This document shows, one piece after another, positions 56,898 through 64,000 of a stretch of 64,000 nucleotides of DNA (within the stretch, counting starts at the first letter, position 1; every line of letters begins with the position of its first letter). The notes under the pieces are model-generated. The model was not told the origin of the DNA. It ran no database searches and was given only the letters and a program-made list of their open reading frames with translations. The position numbers and the translations under genes were made by a program. This DNA is from M3007 sp046160625 (lineage in GTDB: Bacteria; Bacteroidota; Bacteroidia; Chitinophagales; Saprospiraceae): the NCBI GenBank assembly GCA_046160625.1, contig JBJXGZ010000023.1, positions 14,448 to 78,447 on the forward strand, given 5' to 3'.

Positions 56898-57674
56898 TTA
56901 TAACCTCGAAAGAATCATCTCTGAAAGGTCATAAACAGGAATTTGTTCATTTTTCTCTTTGGCCTTCAGTCCGTCTTGCAGCATCGTGAGGCAGAACGGG
57001 CAATTTGCCACCACCGCTGAAGGATTGGTTTCGAGTGCCTCTTCGATGCGTTCGGCGCTGATGCGTTTGTTGCCGGGTTCGTCCTCTTTCCACATTTGCG
57101 CGCCACCTGCTCCACAACATAGGCCGTTTTTGCGCGAGCGTTTCATTTCTACCAGGTCCACATCGAGGCTTTCAAGCAGGGTACGAGGGGCTTCGTACAC
57201 GTCATTTGCACGACCCAGATAGCAGGAATCGTGGTAAGTGATTCGTCGGCCCTTGAAATCGCCGCCTTCTTTTAATTTGAGTTTCCCGTTGGCAATCAGT
57301 TCATTGAGCAGCTGCGTATGGTGTACCACCTCATAATGCCCGCCGAGTTCGGGATATTCATTTTTCAAAGTATTGAAACAGTGCGGACAAGCCGTCACGA
57401 TTTTTTTTACGCCATACATATTGAGCGTTTCGATGTTCATCGTTGCAGTCATCTGAAACAGGAATTCGTTCCCTGCGCGACGGGCCGGATCGCCCGTGCA
57501 ACGTTCTTCACTTCCAAGGATGGCGAATTCCACCCCGGCATGGTTTAGTATTTCGCAGAGCGCGCGGGTCACTTTTTGGGCACGGGCATCGAAAGAACCA
57601 GCACAGCCCACCCAGAAGAGGATTTCGGGTGTGCGGCCTTCGGCCTGGAGTTCGACGATTGTTTTTGCAAGCAT
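56898..57674 (-). CDS. HdrB/GlpC-type cysteine-rich (CCG) protein
   Basis: 258 residues, cytoplasmic. Two CCG domains: the first with C24, C59, C96 and C99 (WVGCAGSFD, ERCTGDPARR, ACPHCFNTL), the second with C151, C186/C187, C225 and C228 (HDSCYLGRAN, GLCCGAGGAQMW, ANCPFCLTM). In HdrB such domains bind a noncubane iron-sulfur cluster and pass electrons to a disulfide or quinone. It is the last gene of an operon with the Fe-S/cytochrome protein at 58137; the start overlaps the stop of the small membrane protein gene by one base (TGATG), indicating coupled translation. Confidence 0.92.
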   Translation of the reverse strand: MLAKTIVELQAEGRTPEILFWVGCAGSFDARAQKVTRALCEILNHAGVEFAILGSEERCTGDPARRAGNEFLFQMTATMNIETLNMYGVKKIVTACPHCFNTLKNEYPELGGHYEVVHHTQLLNELIANGKLKLKEGGDFKGRRITYHDSCYLGRANDVYEAPRTLLESLDVDLVEMKRSRKNGLCCGAGGAQMWKEDEPGNKRISAERIEEALETNPSAVVANCPFCLTMLQDGLKAKEKNEQIPVYDLSEMILSRL

Positions 57675-58123
57675 CAGGAGTTAGTTTTTTTAAAATGCGG
57701 GAAAAGCAAAATCGCAGGCGGCATGAACAAAACGGTCATTATTGCAACGGAGACATAATACGATGATGCACCACAGTACCAGGCAATTACGCCTGCGCCT
57801 AAAGGCCAAAAAACGCCAATGAGCAAGTAGGCGAAATAAGCCCAGCGCTCTTTTTTCGCCAACCCGTAGCGCACCACAAGATATATTGTAAACATGCTCA
57901 GCACCGAAAGCCAATCAAAAAGGAGGAACATCAAATTAAAAAGCGGTCGGGCAGCATCGGGCATGGTTGTAGTGCCATATAGGTCGTTCATAATCATGCC
58001 GTCCAAGCCGTGCATGGGGTCGAACGACTGGAAATATAACATGACCACGCACATCACCGTCGCGAACAGTGTCACGATTTTCAGGTAGTGGATGGTTGCG
58101 TTGAAAAGTTTGTCGCTGTTCAT
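57674..58123 (-). CDS. Four-helix membrane protein inside the Hdr-like operon
   Basis: 149 residues with four hydrophobic helices (about 12-30, 55-85, 95-112, 118-138). I do not recognise a family. It lies between the HdrC-like gene (13 bp) and the HdrB-like gene (1-bp overlap), so it must be cotranscribed and probably belongs to the membrane part of the complex or to its regulation. The few charged residues give no hint of ligands. Confidence 0.75.
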   Translation of the reverse strand: MNSDKLFNATIHYLKIVTLFATVMCVVMLYFQSFDPMHGLDGMIMNDLYGTTTMPDAARPLFNLMFLLFDWLSVLSMFTIYLVVRYGLAKKERWAYFAYLLIGVFWPLGAGVIAWYCGASSYYVSVAIMTVLFMPPAILLFPHFKKTNS

Positions 58124-58136
58124 AATTGTTGGAAAG

Positions 58137-59474
58137 TTAATCCCTCCAGGCCTCCCTCGGCTCGCTCATCGCCCATGCAGCGCCCGCATTTTCAATTGAA
58201 TTAAACATCGGCAGCCACTCCGCCGGGCCAGCCGATTGGGTTAAAATCTCGTGGCGGCGCATCTGCAGAATAATATCCAGGGGATTAATAAGCACCGGAC
58301 AAGCTTCTACACAGGCATTGCAAGTGGTGCAAGCGTGGAGTTCTTCGGGGGTGATGCGGTCAAAAAGCGATTTGCCGTCATCATAACTTGCCACTTGCTG
58401 CTTGCCACTGGCTACTTCTGCCCCCACTTCCTCTGCCCGGTCGCGTACATCCATCATCACCTTGCGAGGCGAAAGTTTTTTTCCGGTGATATTGGCAGGG
58501 CAAACGGCAGTACAGCGACCACATTCGGTACAGGAATACGCCTGAAGGATGTTTTGCCAGGAAAGCGAGAACACGTCGTTGGCGCCGAATTCGGGCAATT
58601 CTCCCGAGGCACTTCCATCGGCTGCTGGTTCCTCTCCGTTTGGGGTAGGGAGGGGGGGGAGCCCCATCATTATTCGCACCTCTTTCTGAATTTCGGGCAT
58701 GTTATCCATCTGCCCTTTCGCCGTGATGCGAGCGTACCAGGTATTTGGGAATGCCAGAATAATGTGTAAATGCTTGGAATACGGCAGATAACAAAGGAAT
58801 CCGAACACGGTGAAAATGTGCAGCCACCAGCCAAAACGTTCGATCGCAATAACCGAAGCATCACTCAAGCCGCCAAAAAGCATAGGTCCAAGCCAGGTGC
58901 TCACAGCGAAATTACCCGTGAGGTGATATTGCTCTACACCTCTGGTTTGCAGCACTTTATCCCCTCCGTTCATGCAGAATATTCCTGTAATGAGGATGAT
59001 CTCGCCCAAAAGAATCAAGTTGGCGTCGCGGAAAGGGAAACCTTTCATCTCTGGTTTCCAAAATCGGGGGAGGCGCAGCAGGTTTCTTCTCGCCAGAAAA
59101 ATAATGGTAGCCACAAAAGCAAGCACCGACAACACTTCTATGCTGCTGATGACAAAGGTGTAAAACCCGCCGAGGTGCGGCGCAAAAAATCGGTGGGTGC
59201 CAAATATCCCATCCACAAATATCTCAATCAACTCTACCTGGGTGATTACAAAAGCGACGTAAATAAACAAATGCAACACTGCTGGCAGCCAATTTTTGAA
59301 CATTTTTTGCTGTCCCATTGCCACAAGCAGTACGTTGCGCCAGCGTTGCCCGGCTTGTCCGCCGATCTTTTCGGGCTTGCCGAGTTGAATGTTCCGCCAC
59401 ACCCGGCCAAAGCCTTTCCACGCGAACCAGGTGGCCGCGCCAGCCACCAAAATAAAAAGGAGAGATTGAAGCAT
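58137..59474 (-). CDS. HdrC/NarI-type membrane Fe-S oxidoreductase
   Basis: 445 residues from the ATG at 59474. A TTG at 59498 is in frame but lies inside a -7-like TATTTTG, so it is unlikely. About six transmembrane helices in residues 1-260 form a NarI-like cytochrome domain, followed by two ferredoxin-type [4Fe-4S] motifs, CTECGRCTAVCP (about 316) and CTTCNACVEACP (about 379). With HdrB it should pass electrons between the quinone pool and a cytoplasmic donor. Residues about 271-282 (GLPPLPTPNGEEP) and 355-364 (VASGKQQVASY) look repeat-derived. Confidence 0.9.
   Translation of the reverse strand: MLQSLLFILVAGAATWFAWKGFGRVWRNIQLGKPEKIGGQAGQRWRNVLLVAMGQQKMFKNWLPAVLHLFIYVAFVITQVELIEIFVDGIFGTHRFFAPHLGGFYTFVISSIEVLSVLAFVATIIFLARRNLLRLPRFWKPEMKGFPFRDANLILLGEIILITGIFCMNGGDKVLQTRGVEQYHLTGNFAVSTWLGPMLFGGLSDASVIAIERFGWWLHIFTVFGFLCYLPYSKHLHIILAFPNTWYARITAKGQMDNMPEIQKEVRIMMGLPPLPTPNGEEPAADGSASGELPEFGANDVFSLSWQNILQAYSCTECGRCTAVCPANITGKKLSPRKVMMDVRDRAEEVGAEVASGKQQVASYDDGKSLFDRITPEELHACTTCNACVEACPVLINPLDIILQMRRHEILTQSAGPAEWLPMFNSIENAGAAWAMSEPREAWRD
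58384..58412 (-). repeat. 'ggcaagt' units inside the HdrC-like gene
   Basis: The coding strand reads agtggcaagcagcaagtggcaag, built of ggcaagt units, and encodes VASGKQQVASY between the two ferredoxin motifs. The plus-strand tgccactggctacttctg resembles the tgccactgcctacttctt at 31858-31875. Confidence 0.5.
58630..58660 (-). repeat. Proline-rich palindrome-type element inside the HdrC-like gene
   Basis: The coding strand ccccctccctaccccaaacg encodes PPLPTPNG in a linker just before the first ferredoxin motif. It resembles the GC-rich element of 48490-48545. Confidence 0.45.
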
Positions 59475-59604
59475 AAATAATTCGTTTTCGAGGCGCAAAA
59501 TACAGCGCGATGGTTGGACTTTTGCACTTGAATTTCGGAGTCAAATTGGGTGCGAGCGAAGTATCTCTCACCGCTTTCACCCGCTCTCTCGTTTCTCATC
59601 TGTT

Positions 59605-60162
59605 ATGCAAATTCTTACCGACCACCAGATCCGACAAAAAATTCGCCGAATCGCCATCGAAATTCTGGAACGTAACTATGGCGAACCGGAAATCATCCTG
59701 GCCGGACTGAACAACAACGGCCTCGGTTTTGCCAAACTTTTATTGGCAGAGTTACAAGCGGTTGCAACCAAAAGTACCATCCTGACACTTATGCGCATCC
59801 GGCTGAATCCTGCCAACCCCGTGGAATATGAACCACTGGTGGAATTGGTTGCTTCATCGGCCGAGGTTTCTGTGTCAATAGAAGCCATGATGGATGCGGG
59901 TACGAAGGCGGAATATTTGCGCAGCAAGCCTATCGTCATCGTGGACGATGTGGCAAATACCGGACGCACCATTTTTTACGCCGTGCAGCCGCTTTTGAAA
60001 GTTGTGCCAAAAAAAGTAGAAGTGGCGGTGCTTGTAGATCGCCAGCACAAATCCTTTCCCGTGAAGGCCGATTATGTGGGATTGTCCCTGGCCACCACCA
60101 TGCGCGACGACATTGATGTACGGATACGGGACGTTGTGGAAATGTCGGTTTTTTTGAGATGA
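59605..60162 (+). CDS. Phosphoribosyltransferase family protein (PyrR/Upp-like)
   Basis: 185 residues, cytoplasmic. The PRPP-binding loop IVIVDDVANTGRTIFYA (residues about 110-126, D114/D115) and the flexible N-terminal IILAGLNNNGLGFAKLL identify the type I phosphoribosyltransferase fold, closest to PyrR. The role may be in pyrimidine salvage or regulation; no pyr genes adjoin it. Confidence 0.88.
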   Translation: MQILTDHQIRQKIRRIAIEILERNYGEPEIILAGLNNNGLGFAKLLLAELQAVATKSTILTLMRIRLNPANPVEYEPLVELVASSAEVSVSIEAMMDAGTKAEYLRSKPIVIVDDVANTGRTIFYAVQPLLKVVPKKVEVAVLVDRQHKSFPVKADYVGLSLATTMRDDIDVRIRDVVEMSVFLR

Positions 60163-60378
60163 AAAAATTGATTTAAGATTTACGATTACATGATTGTTGA
60201 TTTTTGAAGGAAATGGAAGATGGGGTATTTATGATGGCTGATCTGCCGATAGAGCACTACATCATCCATAAAACATCAAAAAATCTCACATTCCTTCAAA
60301 AATCAACAATCATGTAATCGTAAATCTTAAATCATAAAGACGGCCTCACAAGGGTTTAAACCCCTGCCATCATGAGGC
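60163..60378. repeat. Perfect 43-bp inverted repeat in a 216-bp gap
   Basis: Arms 60170-60212 and 60291-60333 are exact complements (gatttaagatttacgattac and onward) around 78 bases. The loop itself has partial internal symmetry (tttatgatgg ... catcatccataaa). It lies between the phosphoribosyltransferase and dodecin genes, which are convergent. No coding potential. Confidence 0.95.
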
Positions 60379-60582
60379 TCAGCTCTCTACCTCGAAACTG
60401 ATTTTCAGGTTTACACGGAACATTTGCACTTTTCCGTCTTTCACCGTCACGCTTTGGCTTTGCACATGTGCAGAGCGGATGTTGCGCACCGACTCAGAGG
60501 CCTTAGAAATGCCTTTTTTTGTGGCATCTTCCCAATTGGTAGGTGATTCGCTGAGGATTTCAATGACTTTCAGAATTGCCAT
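60379..60582 (-). CDS. Dodecin
   Basis: 67 residues, the size of flavin-storage dodecins. The pattern KVIEILSESPTNWEDATKKG, SVRNIRSAHVQSQSVTVKDG (slightly varied) and FRVNLKISFEVE is that of the family, which binds flavins as a dodecamer in the cytoplasm. Followed by a large inverted repeat and preceded by another (60614-60678). Confidence 0.95.
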   Translation of the reverse strand: MAILKVIEILSESPTNWEDATKKGISKASESVRNIRSAHVQSQSVTVKDGKVQMFRVNLKISFEVES

Positions 60583-60613
60583 AATGGTGTTTGTTTAAAA
60601 TGTTAAGTGATTT

Positions 60614-60678
60614 ATTTCACGCAACGGCGCAACGTTCTGATTATCAAGGACGTTTATCGTTGCGTCGTTGCGTGAAAT
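60614..60678. repeat. Inverted repeat before dodecin (20/21)
   Basis: atttcacgcaacggcgcaacg and cgttgcgtcgttgcgtgaaat around 23 bases, each arm itself made of two cgcaacg units. It lies between the dodecin start and the next gene's end. Confidence 0.85.
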
Positions 60679-60704
60679 TATTGATTGATGCAAACATACA
60701 AATT

Positions 60705-63350
60705 CTATCGCACCCGATACGCCCATACCCCGTTTCCATTACCAACCACCAACATGTTTACGCCGTTGATTAGAGCAAATTCAAACTTGGTATTGCCGCC
60801 AAGAGGGAATCCTGGCAACATTTTTCCTTTGTTGTCGAGCATCCAAATACGCCTTCCGCGTTCGTCCACCGTGGCAATTTTGCTTTGGGTAAAAAACACG
60901 ATTTGCTGATTTTCAGGGAATTGAGATTTGAAAAGTTGTTTGCCCCAGGTGCCTACGGTCAAACGTTTCCCTTCGAAAGCGGCCCACTCGAAACGGGCAT
61001 CGCCTGTCAACTGACCAAATGCCGCCACGGTGCCACCAAGACTGGCTACTTTATCCATTGACACCTTGCCCTGCAAGTCGCAAGCAATAACATGACCCTC
61101 TGTGTTGCTGGTATAAATTCGTGGAGTGGTCGAGCCGGCATCTACTGCCATGGGACTGAAATAATTGACGATGCCTTCGCTTCCTTCTGGTATTCCTTCC
61201 AGTTGAACAGGCGGAAAACGCAAAGCCCCATCACGGCCAAAAACCGAAAGCAAACCATTTTCGGTCAAAACGGCCAAATAGTCCTTTCCCTTGTGCTGAA
61301 AATGAAGGATTGATTGACCAACAGGGTCCTTGCCCTTCGTCTTCCTTTTACCAGTCGTTGAATTATCAGGGATCGCCACACCATTCCAGCCATCCAACGG
61401 CCTTCCCAAATGGCCAAAACCGTAAATTTTGTCATTGCCACAAGCCACGAAGTAGTTGAATTTTGAGTTCTGATCAAAGTCTACTACTGTCACACCAATG
61501 TTAGCTCGGGTGGGAAGATTGAACGGGAAACCCTGAATATCAAGCCCTTTTTCATCGAGTGTAAAAATCTGCTTGGCCGTGCTGAACGTATAACATTTCA
61601 TGCCATTGCCATAGAAATCTATGCCCCGGATATCGGAAAGAATCCGGTCTGACAATGGGCGGCTCCAGACACTTTCGCCGTTTTGGGCATCAAGACAATG
61701 CAGGTTTTTTTTCAAATCCTGGACAAGTACAAAGATTTTGCCTTCAGGCTGTTCCACAAGGTAAGGCTGTGTGATTACGGGTGCGGCGAGCACGGACTTC
61801 CATAATATATCCGTCTCGGCAAGCGGTTGCGAAAGGGCTTGTGTGGTCAGTACTGGCTCTGCTTTTCGGCCAAAGCCCGGCAGCCATTCCACCGCAATAA
61901 ATCCTGTTTTTGCAAGCGAAGTCTCCCACTCAATTCCAGAAATATTCCGCAAAAGGCTGGGCAAGTAAGCCGTATTCAACAAGAATGAGGCATGGCCTTT
62001 TTGGGAAACCTTTTGTTGCAATTGAAGAAAATCGGTATTGGCCGCAAGGGTTTGATTTACAAGGTATTTGTCTAAAAAAATCTCCAGCGACGAGCGATCC
62101 GGAGCAAAGACGGCGAAGCCATCCACGAAAGTGCAAACAGGGTTTCGAAATGCCTCATCGTTGCTTAAAAGTGGTTTCACCAGCGATGAATTTTGGAAGC
62201 CCAGCAATTCGAACATTTGGTACTGGCCGGAAGCAATGGGCATCGTTCCACGTTCTTTTCCAAAAGCACGCAGGCCGTTGAGTGCCAGCGCACTATCACG
62301 CACTGAGAGCAGCAACAACCGATCGCCAGTGAGGGAAGGAGAGAGCGGTTCTGTAACGGCAATTGCGGCTTCGGCGCCCACCCACGGCAGTACATATTGT
62401 TCAAAATCGCTGGCACGACCATCGCCAATTTCCCTGAAAAATTCGGGAATATGCCCTAAGCCTGCCCGCGCCAAAAACGCAGTATTGTCGGGCAAAACAT
62501 TGAAAATCGCATCGGTAGGAGGTTCACCCCAACTGTTTAGGGTGCTCAGAAAGCCCGTGGTTTCGGCCAAGGTCTTGATTTCCGTTCCATTCCAGGAAAG
62601 CCCAAGCCACGTTACATTTCGCGCCAGCAAATCGGGTAATCCGCGCCAGCGCGGGTTCATTTGGCCCCGCAATTGTTCTGCGAGCGCATCGGGACGCAGG
62701 TGCAGTCGGAATGCAGCTTCTGGCAGATTAGAAATATAAGGACGGTCGGCCCACCAGTTGTGGGCATTTTCGAGTTGGGCGAGCGCATCTTCCACCAAAG
62801 TGGCTCTGCGAGAAAAGAGCAGAAGTCGACCAGAAACGGCTACTTCGAGGCGTTCAGTTTTGGATAAGTGAACGTTGAAAATATCGTTGCCGTGGAATTG
62901 GTGGGGGAAATATTTTGGGGTCAGTTTGTTGGTTTTCAACGCTTTCTCCAAGTCAAAATCCTCGTCCAGTTCAAGGGCGAAAAGGGCGTGTAGACTATCA
63001 GCCGGATGAAGCGAGAAGGCGGCAAGGGCCTTGTTTTTGGCTAAGGCTTTGAAAATGTCGGGGTCGTGCTTGAATAGTTGCAGCGCGGCCTCGGTGTCAT
63101 TAAAGCAACGCTCAAAAAGCGCGCTGTGCAGTACTTCTCTCCAATGTGCGTCGGCGGTTTTGTTGGTCAGGATTTTGGCCCGGAGTAAGCCATTACATTC
63201 CAACAGCAGGGAAGTTTGGCCGGGCACGGCGCGGAAAGCGCCTGCATTGCGCGGTAAAAAAAGGTAGAGCAATAGTGCCGCGATGAGGACGCTTATTAAT
63301 GCCAGGAATATGCGGCGGGCGCGGGTATTGGGTCTTTTTTCAATGCTCAT
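60705..63350 (-). CDS. DUF3352-like plus beta-propeller membrane-anchored protein
   Basis: 881 residues. A transmembrane helix at about 12-32 (IFLALISVLIAALLLYLF) anchors it. Residues 35-500 resemble DUF3352-type repetitive domains (FRAVPGQTSLLLECNGLL, ...LFALELDEDFDLEKAL, ...FLARAGLGHIPEFFREIGDG). From about 540 on, a PQQ-like propeller follows (WKSVLAAPVITQPYLVEQP, FVLVQDLKKNLHCLDAQNGE, IWMLDNKGKMLPGFPLGG). No enzymatic motif. Such fusions occur in Bacteroidota and their role is unknown. It may be cotranscribed with 63368-63835, 17 bp upstream. Confidence 0.8.
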   Translation of the reverse strand: MSIEKRPNTRARRIFLALISVLIAALLLYLFLPRNAGAFRAVPGQTSLLLECNGLLRAKILTNKTADAHWREVLHSALFERCFNDTEAALQLFKHDPDIFKALAKNKALAAFSLHPADSLHALFALELDEDFDLEKALKTNKLTPKYFPHQFHGNDIFNVHLSKTERLEVAVSGRLLLFSRRATLVEDALAQLENAHNWWADRPYISNLPEAAFRLHLRPDALAEQLRGQMNPRWRGLPDLLARNVTWLGLSWNGTEIKTLAETTGFLSTLNSWGEPPTDAIFNVLPDNTAFLARAGLGHIPEFFREIGDGRASDFEQYVLPWVGAEAAIAVTEPLSPSLTGDRLLLLSVRDSALALNGLRAFGKERGTMPIASGQYQMFELLGFQNSSLVKPLLSNDEAFRNPVCTFVDGFAVFAPDRSSLEIFLDKYLVNQTLAANTDFLQLQQKVSQKGHASFLLNTAYLPSLLRNISGIEWETSLAKTGFIAVEWLPGFGRKAEPVLTTQALSQPLAETDILWKSVLAAPVITQPYLVEQPEGKIFVLVQDLKKNLHCLDAQNGESVWSRPLSDRILSDIRGIDFYGNGMKCYTFSTAKQIFTLDEKGLDIQGFPFNLPTRANIGVTVVDFDQNSKFNYFVACGNDKIYGFGHLGRPLDGWNGVAIPDNSTTGKRKTKGKDPVGQSILHFQHKGKDYLAVLTENGLLSVFGRDGALRFPPVQLEGIPEGSEGIVNYFSPMAVDAGSTTPRIYTSNTEGHVIACDLQGKVSMDKVASLGGTVAAFGQLTGDARFEWAAFEGKRLTVGTWGKQLFKSQFPENQQIVFFTQSKIATVDERGRRIWMLDNKGKMLPGFPLGGNTKFEFALINGVNMLVVGNGNGVWAYRVR

Positions 63351-63367
63351 TGGGTGAATTTAGATTC

Positions 63368-63835
63368 TCAACCATAACGGATTTTTGGCGGATTTCTGCC
63401 TTTTTCTGGATAAAAAGTATGTAAATACTCGCTTAATGCCTTTATATCGCCATCCTCAAAACACAAGACCGAAGTATTGAGCCATTTTAATTCCAAATCA
63501 GGGCTGGTATCTACCGTTCCATCGTCGTATTTGAACCATTCCAAATCTTGCCACATGAAATGGGTTGTTCCCAAAGCCAATCTGAACCCCGCTTTCACAA
63601 TTTGCAGGCTCATTCCATCTTTATTGGTTTGAATTTCGCCTCTTGCCTTCTGCCAGCAAATAATAGCAGAGATAACGGTTGCAATAAGGCAAGGCACCAT
63701 GAAATAGCCTCCTAATTTTGAATCGTTGCCTCCGATGATCAGTCCCGTGAATCCAAACAGGAAAAATAGATATGGCCAATATTTACCGGATGAAGGTTGT
63801 TGCTTGACTTTAAAACTATGGATTGTAGGTGTCAT
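63368..63835 (-). CDS. Small membrane protein with PH-like tail
   Basis: 155 residues: two helices (about 20-40 and 43-65) followed by a soluble domain with the pattern DGMSLQIVKAGFRLALGTTH ... WFKYDDGTVDTSP. This arrangement resembles bacterial PH-like/YcxB-type or immunity-type membrane proteins, but I cannot assign a family. Starts the possible two-gene unit with the DUF3352-like gene. Confidence 0.65.
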   Translation of the reverse strand: MTPTIHSFKVKQQPSSGKYWPYLFFLFGFTGLIIGGNDSKLGGYFMVPCLIATVISAIICWQKARGEIQTNKDGMSLQIVKAGFRLALGTTHFMWQDLEWFKYDDGTVDTSPDLELKWLNTSVLCFEDGDIKALSEYLHTFYPEKGRNPPKIRYG

Positions 63836-63979
63836 AGGCAGATTGGTTTTGCGACGAAATTAAGTTTCATTCTATAAACTGGATAAAGAGATGGATTAGG
63901 CCGATATTTATCAACTTTTGCTAAACCTTGCACTCAATGTCTTCACGACAAGAAATGTTGCTTTGCGGCTGATACTCAC

Positions 63980-64000
63980 CGGGTGACTCGAAGTCACCCG
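63980..64000. repeat. Palindrome cgggtgact-cga-agtcacccg at the window end
   Basis: Perfect 9-bp arms; possibly longer beyond the window edge. Relative of 43931-43949. Confidence 0.7.

Noticed and set aside
59475..59498. TTG start at 59498 for the HdrC-like protein
   Set aside because: It falls within a TATTTTG promoter-like motif, and the ATG at 59474 gives the normal membrane N-terminus.
1..64000. Prophage, integrative element, tRNA or rRNA
   Set aside because: No integrase, capsid, tail, transposase gene or cloverleaf was recognised on either strand; a short or degenerate tRNA could have been missed.

Overview
The window is a stretch of chromosome from a member of the Bacteroidota, most likely a Saprospiria-like bacterium. 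Reasons: several secreted proteins end in type IX secretion (T9SS) sorting domains; many starts lie just downstream of the Bacteroidota -7 promoter motif TAnnTTTG; lipoproteins and families typical of the phylum are common (DUF2911, DUF3667, CtlX, GHL10, M49 peptidase, CBM-bearing MalQ, a 'LNELKV...SL...GG' peptide precursor). No rRNA, tRNA, CRISPR array, integrase or intact insertion sequence was seen.

Layout. 1-11.3 kb: a truncated amino-acid permease, malQ, an AT-rich secreted protein, an AraC regulator, a propeller lipoprotein, a DUF4287/DUF5655 protein facing pgeF, an ABC permease, and a LytS/LytTR-type two-component pair. 11.3-19.8 kb: a decayed gene fragment, a giant T9SS CotH/lamin-tail protein and a large SprA-like outer-membrane protein. 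19.8-26.6 kb: queD, M15 peptidase, thioredoxin, an ExbB-ExbD-TonB-like set, a sensor kinase and a DUF2064 protein. 26.7-42 kb: cell-envelope and secreted enzymes (sortilin-like propeller, MscL, lytic transglycosylase, M48 and M49 peptidases, GHL10 hydrolase, T9SS esterase, LpxD). 42-48 kb: RluA-type synthase with an Asp/Glu racemase, LysE transporter with an ATP-grasp protein, then a small peptide precursor tail-to-tail with a helical protein, and a LytTR regulator. 48-64 kb: an nSTAND1-like NTPase, M23 peptidase, acyltransferase, SDR, CtlX, an HdrB/HdrC-like electron-transfer operon, a PRPP-binding transferase, dodecin and a DUF3352/propeller protein.

The most unusual feature is a dense population of short repeats: 7-, 8-, 9- and 15-base tandem units, perfect inverted repeats with arms up to 43 bp, and small palindromes. 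They fill the spaces between genes and also occur in frame inside genes: malQ twice, the SprA-like gene four times, the propeller protein and the acyltransferase (the same element in opposite orientations), the HdrC-like reductase, and the last codons of a histidine kinase. The other candidate for new biology is the peptide precursor at 45.9 kb. It has a leader like those of Bacteroidota lanthipeptides but no cysteine in its core and no modification enzyme beside it.

All calls come from reading the sequence and from knowledge of the families. No database search was run.
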